A stretch of DNA of 64,000 bases from Actimicrobium antarcticum. GTDB taxonomy: Bacteria > Pseudomonadota > Gammaproteobacteria > Burkholderiales > Burkholderiaceae_D. This document shows positions 28,519-36,008 of this stretch, piece after piece; position 1 is the stretch's first letter, and every line of letters begins with the position of its first letter. The notes under the pieces were generated by a model. It worked only from the letters and a program-made list of their open reading frames with translations, ran no database searches and was not told the DNA's origin. Location: NCBI RefSeq assembly GCF_039536745.1, contig NZ_BAAAZE010000002.1, positions 62,001 to 126,000 of the forward strand, in the 5' to 3' direction. The position numbers and the translations under genes are program-made.

Positions 28519-29459
28519 TTCTGATAACTGGCTCCACAGGCTTTGTCGGTAGAGCAGTTGTTGAGCGCTTGCTGGCTAAAGATGAGCTTCAATGTGTAGC
28601 AGTAGCTGTGCGCCGAGCTGGTCCGAAGTTGTCAGAGCGGGTAGTGAAGCACGTAACTGGGGACCTAGAGTCATCAACCGATTGGTCAGCTGCTCTGAAG
28701 GGGGTTTCTGCTGTTGTACATTGCGCAGCGCGTGTGCATGTCATGGAAGATACCGCAGCAAATCCTCTTGAGGCATTTCGCAATGTAAATGTGCAAGGCA
28801 CTTTAAACTTGGCCAGACAGGCAGCTGCTTCAGGCGTGCAGCGCTTTGTATTTATCAGTTCCATCAAAGTCAACGGAGAAGCGACGCAGCGTGGGCAGTC
28901 GTTCATGGCCGACGATACGCCTGCGCCATTAGACGATTACGGCGTGTCCAAGATGGAGGCTGAACAAGGCCTGCGGAAGGTCGCCTTGCAGACAGGAATG
29001 GAAGTAGTGATTATCCGCCCGCCCTTGGTCTATGGCCTCGGTGTCAAGGCCAATTTCGCCGTGATGATGCACTGGCTGCAGCGCGGCGTGCCTTTGCCGC
29101 TGGGTTCCATCAATAACCGGCGCAGTCTGGTATCACTAGACAATCTGGTCGACTTGCTGATGATGTGCCTTAAGCACCCCGCCGCAGCCAATCAGACTTT
29201 TCTTGTCTCCGATGGTGAAGACGTTTCCACTACTGAGCTGTTGCGCCGCATGGGAATTGCCCTCGGACACCCGGCGCGTTTGGTGCCTCTGCCAGCCAGT
29301 CTCCTCGAACTTGCTGCGGCCATTGTGGGCAAGGCGGATGTCGCCCAACGTTTGTGCGGATCCTTGCAGGTGGATATTGAAAAAACCCGCCGTTTGCTTG
29401 GGTGGACGCCGCCACTCACACTGGATCAAGGCCTGAAGAAGGCTGCAGAAGGACTATGA
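28515..29459 (+). CDS. NAD-dependent epimerase/dehydratase, probable UDP-4-keto-sugar C4 reductase (WbpV/WreQ-like)
   Basis: A 314-residue extended SDR protein: ILITGSTGFVGRAVVERLLA (residues 2-21), VHCAARVHVMEDTAANPLEA near residue 72, FISSIKVNGEATQRG with the catalytic Ser, and DDYGVSKMEAEQGL with Tyr and Lys. The HVMxDxxxxPLxxFRxVN region is typical of WbpV/WbfY-type reductases that, after a WbpM dehydratase, give UDP-QuiNAc. The WbpM homologue lies two genes on, which supports this. A C4 epimerase is the alternative. GTG 28515 overlaps the preceding stop (GTGA) with AGAGGTG just before it. Confidence 0.85.
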   Translation: MILITGSTGFVGRAVVERLLAKDELQCVAVAVRRAGPKLSERVVKHVTGDLESSTDWSAALKGVSAVVHCAARVHVMEDTAANPLEAFRNVNVQGTLNLARQAAASGVQRFVFISSIKVNGEATQRGQSFMADDTPAPLDDYGVSKMEAEQGLRKVALQTGMEVVIIRPPLVYGLGVKANFAVMMHWLQRGVPLPLGSINNRRSLVSLDNLVDLLMMCLKHPAAANQTFLVSDGEDVSTTELLRRMGIALGHPARLVPLPASLLELAAAIVGKADVAQRLCGSLQVDIEKTRRLLGWTPPLTLDQGLKKAAEGL

Positions 29460-30022
29460 ATTTGAAGCGGATTTTTGATTTATTGTTGGCCTTGGCGGCG
29501 ACTGTGTTTTTGACAGTGCCCGTGGTTCTCGTCGCGGCACTGGTGCGACTGACTTCTCCTGGGCCTGCTCTGTATTGGTCGGATCGTGTAGGGCGGCACA
29601 ACACACTATTCAAGATGCCAAAGTTCCGTAGCATGCGGGTGGGAACGCCCGCTGTAGCAACGCATTTGCTGGCGGATCCCAAAGCGCATCTCACGCCAAT
29701 TGGTAACTTTTTGCGCAAAAGCAGCCTGGATGAACTGCCGCAGTTGTGGAGTATTCTGGCCGGCGATATGAGCTTTGTCGGGCCCCGTCCTGCGCTATTT
29801 AACCAGCACGACCTTATCGCGCTGCGTACCGAGTTAGGCGTGCATGAACTCGTGCCCGGACTGACAGGTTGGGCGCAAATAAACGGGCGCGATGAACTGC
29901 CCATTCCTGACAAGGTCAAACTGGACGCAGAATACCTGCAGAGCCATTCGTTGGCTCTTGATTTCCGTATTTTGTGGCTGACCTTTGTCAAGGTGATTCG
30001 GCGGGACGGGGTGTCTCATTGA
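29456..30022 (+). CDS. Undecaprenyl-phosphate sugar phosphotransferase (small PGT, PglC-like)
   Basis: A 188-residue monotopic phosphoglycosyl transferase of the bacterial sugar transferase family. It has one N-terminal re-entrant hydrophobic segment (IFDLLLALAATVFLTVPVVL) followed by the conserved KMPKFRSM, FLRKSSLDELPQLWSIL with the catalytic Asp-Glu pair, GDMSFVGPRPAL and PGLTGWAQINGRD. It starts repeat-unit assembly by placing a sugar-1-phosphate, probably QuiNAc, on undecaprenyl phosphate at the inner membrane. It lacks the WbaP-type N-terminal extension. ATG 29456 overlaps the reductase stop (ATGA). Confidence 0.94.
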   Translation: MNLKRIFDLLLALAATVFLTVPVVLVAALVRLTSPGPALYWSDRVGRHNTLFKMPKFRSMRVGTPAVATHLLADPKAHLTPIGNFLRKSSLDELPQLWSILAGDMSFVGPRPALFNQHDLIALRTELGVHELVPGLTGWAQINGRDELPIPDKVKLDAEYLQSHSLALDFRILWLTFVKVIRRDGVSH

Positions 30023-30427
30023 GAATGGGGTACGTTGTTGACGCTCTCTGTGTAAGTAGACCTCTGCAATGTATGTTGCCGTAGGACTAGATCGCAGTTT
30101 GGAGTAACCGTCTTCAATCGACACAAATCGAGTGCAATGCCGTCCAAGTGTCGCTGTTCAGTTAGCAGTCTCAATGCAGACGTGTGAGCGCTTCTGAATG
30201 ACGTTCTTAGGATGCGGCAAGCATTCGTTGGAGACATCGATTGCACATTCCGATTAAAGACAACGATCGATACCACCTATTAAATGTTACCCTTCAACGT
30301 CGATCACGATCAATTTCGCGTCGCTTGCGCATTGCCATATGTGCGCTCGTGATGGCGATTTAACGTGATACCCAATATGAAATCCGACGTGGTATCGCTG
30401 ATAGTTTTTTTATTTTGATTGCGACCG
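30023..30427. other. Intergenic stretch before wbpM
   Basis: About 400 bp with no supported gene. Two minus-strand frames cross it, but neither has recognisable motifs or a ribosome-binding site and one runs antisense into the preceding gene. No insertion sequence ends were seen. A separate promoter for the wbpM-wzz part is likely somewhere here. Confidence 0.5.
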
Positions 30428-32350
30428 ATGCGATTTTTCTCCGACCTTACGCGCCTGCATAAAAAAATACTTGCCGTCATGGTGGATTTCTTCTTCCTGC
30501 CGCTGACGTTTTGCCTGGCAATGTGGCTGCGCTATGACAGCCTGACCATGGACGTCGTCCGGCCTTACCTCTGGTTGATCGCCCTAGTCCCGTTCGTCTC
30601 GATCCCCATCTTTACCAGGCTAGGGCTGTATCGTGCAGTAATCCGTTTCATTGATCACCGGATCATGTACGTGGTCGCGCTAGGCGTCACGCTGTCGGTC
30701 TTCATCCTGGTGGTCGCGGCGGTCTTCACAACCGGCATGAGCGGGTTATCGCGCGGTGTTTTCGGCATCTACTGGATCAGCACGATAATGTACGTCGCCA
30801 CCAGCCGGTTTCTGGTGCGGGCCTACATCACGCTGATCAGTGGTACAGCCGGCGGCGTTCGGGTCGCAATTTATGGCGCCGGCGCAGCCGGTAACCAACT
30901 TGCTATCGCTCTAGCGAATTCCAAAGACTACCGCCCTGTCGCATTCATCGACGACAAACGCGAATTGCAGGGCTCGATCATTTCAGGGGTCCGGGTCTAC
31001 GGGCCAGATGCGTTGTCAACTCTCGTCGCCGATAAGGAGATCACCAAAATATTGCTGGCGATGCCGTCTCTGTCCAAGGCCGGCCAGCGTCGCATCCTCG
31101 ACAAGCTAGAACCCCTGAAAATCAAGACGCTGGTCACACCACCAATCCGGAATCTGGTCAGTGGGCTAGCCCAAGTGCAGGACGTGCGTGAAATCGAAAT
31201 CGAAGACTTGCTTGGGCGCGACCCCGTCGAGCCACTGCACGACCTGATGGCCAGATGCATCACGGGCAAGTCAGTTATGGTGACCGGCGCAGGTGGCTCG
31301 ATCGGCTCCGAGTTGTGTCGCCAGATACTTCGGCAGGAGCCGACGCGATTGATTCTGTTCGACATGTCCGAATTCGGGCTGTACACGATTGAACAGGAAT
31401 TATTGAAGCTCAAAAGGATAACGGGTCTGGAGACAGAGCTGATCCCTTTTCTTGGCTCGGTCCTCGATTCGGTCAAATGCCAGCAGATCATGCGGTCCTT
31501 CCATGTCGAGACGCTCTACCATGCGGCGGCGTACAAACATGTTCCGCTGGTGGAGCACAATCCGATCGAGGGTGTGCGCAATAATGCCTTCGGCACTCTC
31601 AGCCTGGCGCGTGCGGCGATTGCGGCCGGTGTCAGTTGCTTTGTGCTGATTTCGACCGACAAGGCGGTGCGACCGACCAATGTCATGGGCGCCACAAAGC
31701 GACTGGCCGAACTGGTCTTGCAGGCGTTTTCAAAGACGCAGCAAAAGACCCGCTTTTGCATGGTGCGCTTTGGAAATGTGCTCGGATCATCGGGTTCGGT
31801 GGTGCCGTTATTTCGCAGTCAGATCATGGCGGGCGGGCCGATCACGATTACACATCCGGATATCACGCGCTATTTCATGACCATACCCGAAGCGGCGCAA
31901 CTGGTGCTGCAGGCTGGTGCAATGGGCGAGGGTGGGGATGTGTTTGTGCTGGACATGGGCGAGCCGGTCAAGATCGTCGACCTGGCCAAACGCATGGTGC
32001 ACCTGAGCGGACTGGAAATCAGGACCGATCCCGCCGAGGCGCACGACATCGATATTCAGTTCGTGGGCCTGCGTCCGGGCGAAAAATTATATGAAGAACT
32101 GCTGATCAGCGACAACGTGATTGGCACCGGTCATCCATTGATCATGCGCGCGCAGGAGGATGATATTCCGTGGCCGGTGCTGGAGCAGTTTCTTGCACGG
32201 CTGGGCGTCGCTTGCGAGAAGTTTGACCATGAGGCTATCCGTGTTTTGCTGACCCAGATTGTCTCGGAATACTCGCCGCAATGCGGCATCGAGGATTTTG
32301 TATGGCGAGTCGAGCACCAGGTTGGTCGCAAGATTCGTGCAGTGAAATAG
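30428..32350 (+). CDS. wbpM: Membrane-anchored UDP-GlcNAc 4,6-dehydratase, WbpM type
   Basis: A 640-residue CapD-family protein. Residues ~10-130 hold four membrane helices (KKILAVMVDFFFLPLTFCLA onward). A first nucleotide-binding fold (VAIYGAGAAGNQLAIALA, near 140) is followed by the catalytic fold with VMVTGAGGSIGSELCRQILR near residue 283. STDKAVRPTNVMGATKRLAE carries the Ser-Met-Lys catalytic set of WbpM, and FGNVLGSSGSVVPLF is conserved. It supplies the 4-keto-6-deoxy intermediate for the reductase at 28515. ATG 30428 is preferred over the TTG three codons before. Confidence 0.95.
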   Translation: MRFFSDLTRLHKKILAVMVDFFFLPLTFCLAMWLRYDSLTMDVVRPYLWLIALVPFVSIPIFTRLGLYRAVIRFIDHRIMYVVALGVTLSVFILVVAAVFTTGMSGLSRGVFGIYWISTIMYVATSRFLVRAYITLISGTAGGVRVAIYGAGAAGNQLAIALANSKDYRPVAFIDDKRELQGSIISGVRVYGPDALSTLVADKEITKILLAMPSLSKAGQRRILDKLEPLKIKTLVTPPIRNLVSGLAQVQDVREIEIEDLLGRDPVEPLHDLMARCITGKSVMVTGAGGSIGSELCRQILRQEPTRLILFDMSEFGLYTIEQELLKLKRITGLETELIPFLGSVLDSVKCQQIMRSFHVETLYHAAAYKHVPLVEHNPIEGVRNNAFGTLSLARAAIAAGVSCFVLISTDKAVRPTNVMGATKRLAELVLQAFSKTQQKTRFCMVRFGNVLGSSGSVVPLFRSQIMAGGPITITHPDITRYFMTIPEAAQLVLQAGAMGEGGDVFVLDMGEPVKIVDLAKRMVHLSGLEIRTDPAEAHDIDIQFVGLRPGEKLYEELLISDNVIGTGHPLIMRAQEDDIPWPVLEQFLARLGVACEKFDHEAIRVLLTQIVSEYSPQCGIEDFVWRVEHQVGRKIRAVK

Positions 32351-32441
32351 CGACCATAACAAAGTGCGTGTATGTGTTTTCTGGTGCGGTCGACCGCATC
32401 GATGATGCTAAACTCCGCCTCTTTGCAAACATCGGACAACC

Positions 32442-33716
32442 ATGGAAAAAGATACCCGACCGCACAGTCGTATTGAGAGCAATGGCAGTAGTCACGACAA
32501 CGGCCAGCACGATAGTAGTGATGAAATGCAGTTGTCCCTGACTGACTTGGTGGTGCCGCTCTGGCGCGGACGCAAGCTGATCCTGGCGGGTGCACTGATT
32601 GCCATGTTGCTTGGTGCCGCAGTGTCTCTCAAGTTGTCGAAGTACCGCAGTGAAGGGTTTTTACAGTTCGGCGGCGCAATTCCATTGCCGCGTGAGCGCC
32701 TGCCTGGAGACAAGGAGCCGCTACCAAGTCCGGGCATCGCGCTGGCCGACTACAAACGCTACGCAGCAGCCTTCGGCACCCCTGGACGTCTTGATCAATT
32801 CATCACCCAGAACAAACTGACAGGCACGCCCGAAGCGATGGCCCTGCAGCGCACTTTCGCCTCGAAGGATGGTATTACGGCGCTAGTGCAACCGGTGTAT
32901 CCGTTCACCAAACTGGATGCAAAAGAGCTGATGGAGCAAACCAAGGACGCCAGTAACAACGTGATCGGCCTGCGCATCAACTACGCCGCCGGAACGCCGG
33001 AAATGGCGCAGCATCTCGTGACCTTGCTGGGTGGCTATGCGATGGATGGCATCATTTATCTGACCTACTCGGATGCCTTGCGCTTCAAGCATTCGGAGAT
33101 CACCGCCCGAGTGACCAAACTGGACAATGACATTATTGACCTGAAAGAAAGGCTCGACAGCTATCAGCGCCAGGGCACGGCATTGCGACAGATTGTGACT
33201 CGTTATCCGGACATGGCCGGCGCGGCAGGGCGTCAGCCCTTTCTGGTGACCGGTGACAATGCCCGTTACTTGCCACCAGTGACGCATCTGATGTCGACGG
33301 AAGTCGGTACATCAGAAGCCAACGAAGCGATAACTACGGCGCAACGCGAGCAACGTCAGGCGCTAATCCTGCGCGACTATTACGACCGCGCAAAGAGTGT
33401 TCTCGACGGTGGCAATTCCAGCGCGACGATGCTGCGTTCTCTGGAGACGATCAAGGAAGAGGTTTTCAAGAAGCAGGATCTGAAGGACCCGGTCGTCAAA
33501 GAGGTCTACAACACGATCACGATCGACAACCAGAAATCCATCAATCTGTATCTCGAAAAAACCCGCTTCATTGCCGGCCCAAGTTTGCCCGAATCGCATA
33601 CGCTGCCACTGTCGACGACCTTGCTGATCAGTTTGCTGCTGGGTGTAGTGCTGTCGTCGCTGCTTGTCTACGGACGCAACTGGTGGGGCGCGAATCGCCA
33701 GAGGATCACGAGTTAA
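32442..33716 (+). CDS. wzz: Chain-length determinant protein (Wzz/PCP family)
   Basis: A 424-residue inner-membrane protein with a cytoplasmic, Asp/Ser/His-rich N-terminus, LSLTDLVVPLWRGRKLILAG leading to a first membrane helix (about 45-62), a long periplasmic helical region (about 65-385) and a second helix (TTLLISLLLGVVLSSLLVYG, about 390-410). This is the PCP architecture that sets the modal length of Wzy-polymerised chains. It has no C-terminal kinase domain. The N-terminal extension before the first helix is longer than usual and polar. It closes the polysaccharide locus, 91 bp after wbpM. Confidence 0.85.
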   Translation: MEKDTRPHSRIESNGSSHDNGQHDSSDEMQLSLTDLVVPLWRGRKLILAGALIAMLLGAAVSLKLSKYRSEGFLQFGGAIPLPRERLPGDKEPLPSPGIALADYKRYAAAFGTPGRLDQFITQNKLTGTPEAMALQRTFASKDGITALVQPVYPFTKLDAKELMEQTKDASNNVIGLRINYAAGTPEMAQHLVTLLGGYAMDGIIYLTYSDALRFKHSEITARVTKLDNDIIDLKERLDSYQRQGTALRQIVTRYPDMAGAAGRQPFLVTGDNARYLPPVTHLMSTEVGTSEANEAITTAQREQRQALILRDYYDRAKSVLDGGNSSATMLRSLETIKEEVFKKQDLKDPVVKEVYNTITIDNQKSINLYLEKTRFIAGPSLPESHTLPLSTTLLISLLLGVVLSSLLVYGRNWWGANRQRITS

Positions 33717-33804
33717 GCATCATGGGCGGATTGCGCAAATGCTGACCCTGTCAGCGATCGTGGACAGTTGACATCCCTGCGTCAGTGGCATCGGACTCGA
33801 TGCC

Positions 33805-33834
33805 TTGACCGGATTCAATGGGCCCATGTATTAA
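33805..33834 (+). promoter_or_regulatory. Candidate sigma-70 promoter for the diguanylate cyclase gene
   Basis: TTGACC at 33805-33810 and TATTAA at 33829-33834 are separated by 18 bp, with TG directly before the -10. It lies 62 bp upstream of ATG 33897. A second box, TACAAT at 33862-33867, is closer but lacks a -35 partner. Visual match only. Confidence 0.4.
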
Positions 33835-33896
33835 TTCCAGGCCAACCTACCCCGACGCAGTTACAATGTTCCACCCTGGAAATCTGCGCTCCTCTC

Positions 33897-34970
33897 ATGC
33901 CACTGTCGTCCACCCAATCCGCACAACCGAACGTCGGGCAGTCACTGCCCGATGCGGGACTGCACGTGGCGGCAATGAGCGGCGGTGCGGTCAACGATCC
34001 GCTGCCTGACACAAGCTACGACGACATCATTCGCCTGGCCAACCTGTTGTGCGGCACCGCCGTTGCGGTGATCAGCCTGACCGGCCAGAAGACGCCCGAT
34101 CTCGTATTGCAATTGGGTGAGTCACTTGCCGAGAGGGTGCGCGACCTGTCGGTCTGGAGCACTGCCGGGCTAGTGGCAGGCCAGGTGCTGATGGTGCCCG
34201 ACCTGCTGGCCGAGACGCCACCAAGCGAAGCCGGCCACGGCTTGCGACTGTATGCAGCCGCTCCGCTGATCGACTCTCTGGGTACGGTAATCGGCACGTT
34301 ATGCGTCTTTGATCCGCAACCGGGGCAGTTGTCGGCGACACAGCAGGAAGGCTTGCGACTGCTGGCGCGCCAGGTGGTGGCGCTTCTGGCGGCGCAACAG
34401 AAAATCGCGCATCTGTCCGAGTCCCTCGAACATCTCGAAATCCTCAGCGCAACCGATGCGCTGACCGGATTGCACAACCGGCGGGCCTTCGAGCAGCGCA
34501 TCCGGCAGGAGTTCGAGCGGGCCCGGCGCTATGGCGCCGCGCTGTCGTTCCTGATGCTGGATGTCGACTTTTTCAAGCACTTCAATGATCTGCATGGTCA
34601 TCAGGCTGGCGACCGCATGTTGCGCAAAGTCGCCCGTACGCTGCAAGCGCAGGCGCGCGGACAGGACACACTGGCGCGCTTCGGCGGGGAAGAATTTGCG
34701 GTCGTGCTACCGAACACCGATCGCTTTGGCGCGCTGGTGCTGGCCGAACGCTACCGCGTGGCGATCGAGGCGTTGGGTGCCGCCGACGTGACGGTCAGTA
34801 TCGGTGTCGCGATGCTCGACGCCAGCATGCAGCACCCGGATGACCTTGTCAGTGCCGCCGATCTGGCCCTGTATCGTGCCAAGGGCAGCGGGCGCAACAA
34901 GGTCATCGAGGCTGTTCGTGATGGCGACAGTGCTGGCTCGGGCTCCGATGACGGTTTCGCTGGCGGGTAG
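33897..34970 (+). CDS. Diguanylate cyclase with N-terminal GAF domain
   Basis: A 357-residue soluble signalling protein. Residues ~35-185 look like a GAF sensor (DDIIRLANLLCGTAVAVISL, LIDSLGTVIGTLCVFDPQPG). Residues ~190-345 are a GGDEF domain with TDALTGLHNRRAF, LDVDFFKHFNDLHGHQAGD and an active-site GGEEF at 263-267. It should make cyclic di-GMP from two GTP. No inhibitory RxxD is visible five residues before GGEEF (LARFGGEEF). It follows wzz but probably has its own promoter; cyclic di-GMP control of the polysaccharide is possible, not shown. ATG 33897 is chosen over an upstream TTG because coding character begins there. Confidence 0.9.
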   Translation: MPLSSTQSAQPNVGQSLPDAGLHVAAMSGGAVNDPLPDTSYDDIIRLANLLCGTAVAVISLTGQKTPDLVLQLGESLAERVRDLSVWSTAGLVAGQVLMVPDLLAETPPSEAGHGLRLYAAAPLIDSLGTVIGTLCVFDPQPGQLSATQQEGLRLLARQVVALLAAQQKIAHLSESLEHLEILSATDALTGLHNRRAFEQRIRQEFERARRYGAALSFLMLDVDFFKHFNDLHGHQAGDRMLRKVARTLQAQARGQDTLARFGGEEFAVVLPNTDRFGALVLAERYRVAIEALGAADVTVSIGVAMLDASMQHPDDLVSAADLALYRAKGSGRNKVIEAVRDGDSAGSGSDDGFAGG

Positions 34971-35087
34971 TTTTTCTGTTGTGTGCTGCCGCATGCCAGC
35001 AGATGGATAAGCAGATTCCCGTGCGCCCGAGGCGCGCAATTCCTCGATGCTTGCCGCGCTAGAACACCGTCATGCACGTTCGGTCCG

Positions 35088-35936
35088 TCATTTATCCACA
35101 CAATGCGGACAACACTCCCCGTCCCGATACGCCGCCGACAATTGCTGGCGCGGCGAGACCTGCGCCTGGCATGCCGGGCAGGTGATCGCCAGCGACGGCG
35201 CCAGCTGCGGGTCGAGTGCGGTGCGCTGGTCGAACACAAAACAATCGCCCGTGTAGTGCGCGCCACCGACCTCCTCGAAGTATTTCAGGATGCCGCCATC
35301 AAGCTGATACACGCTGTCGAAGCCGACTTCCTGCATGTGGATCGCGGCTTTTTCGCAGCGGATTCCGCCGGTGCAAAACGTGACGATGGTCTTGCCCGCC
35401 AGTGCGTCGCGATGCTGCGCCACGACCGCCGGGAATTCGCTGAACTTGTCGATCCGGTACTCGATCGTGTTGTCGAAGGTGCCGACATCGACTTCGAAGG
35501 CGTTGCGGGTGTCGAGCATCACCACCGGCTTGCCATGGTCATCCTGACCGGCGTCGAGCCAGCGCTTGAGCGTGCCCGGCGTGACCGCTGGTGCACGGCC
35601 TTGTTCGGGCCGGATCAGCGGCATTTTCATGGTGATGATTTCGGCCTTCAGCTTGACCAGCATCTTGTTGAACGGCTGCTCGCCGGACTGGCTTTCCTTG
35701 ATCTCGATGTCGGCAAAACGTGCATCGGCGCGCAGCCACTGCACGAAGCCGTCGATGGCAGTGCGCGTACCCGCCAAAAACAGGTTGATGCCTTCTGGCG
35801 TCAGCAGGATCGTGCCCTTCAGTCCAAGCAGGTTGCACTGATCGAGAAACACCGGTCGCGCCGCCGGGGTGTCGGCGATGCTGATGAATTTATAGGCAGC
35901 GATGTTGACGATAGGTGACTGCGTGGAAGACTGCAT
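35088..35936 (-). CDS. trhO: tRNA uridine(34) hydroxylase, rhodanese type
   Basis: A 282-residue YceA/TrhO protein that makes 5-hydroxyuridine at tRNA position 34. The N-terminal ferredoxin-like domain has LLGLKGTILLTPEGINLFLA. The rhodanese domain holds VVMLDTRNAFEVDVGTFDNT and the active-site loop FCTGGIRCEKAAIHM with the catalytic Cys. The C-terminus has two Cys pairs (CPAC and CCPHC), probably a small metal-binding tail. The start at 35936 is preferred because TATAAT overlaps the alternative ATG at 35969. Divergent from dnaE. Confidence 0.94.
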   Translation of the reverse strand: MQSSTQSPIVNIAAYKFISIADTPAARPVFLDQCNLLGLKGTILLTPEGINLFLAGTRTAIDGFVQWLRADARFADIEIKESQSGEQPFNKMLVKLKAEIITMKMPLIRPEQGRAPAVTPGTLKRWLDAGQDDHGKPVVMLDTRNAFEVDVGTFDNTIEYRIDKFSEFPAVVAQHRDALAGKTIVTFCTGGIRCEKAAIHMQEVGFDSVYQLDGGILKYFEEVGGAHYTGDCFVFDQRTALDPQLAPSLAITCPACQAQVSPRQQLSAAYRDGECCPHCVDK

Positions 35937-36008
35937 GAGAGGCCGGGTACCAGGTTTCAAAAGCGACATTATAAGGTGTCGAACAGCCCGCTCCGGTAGA
36001 ATGCTGCG
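35937..36008. promoter_or_regulatory. Divergent promoter region between trhO and dnaE
   Basis: A 72-bp divergent gap. On the minus strand TATAAT occupies 35973-35968, about 32 nt before the trhO start chosen here. On the plus strand TAGAAT at 35997-36002 lies only 6 nt before the dnaE ATG, so if it is a real -10 the dnaE mRNA would be nearly leaderless. No convincing -35 accompanies either box. Confidence 0.45.

Noticed and set aside
30016..30276. Minus-strand frame before wbpM as a transposase remnant
   Set aside because: I looked for DDE-type or helix-turn-helix transposase patterns and terminal inverted repeats and found none.
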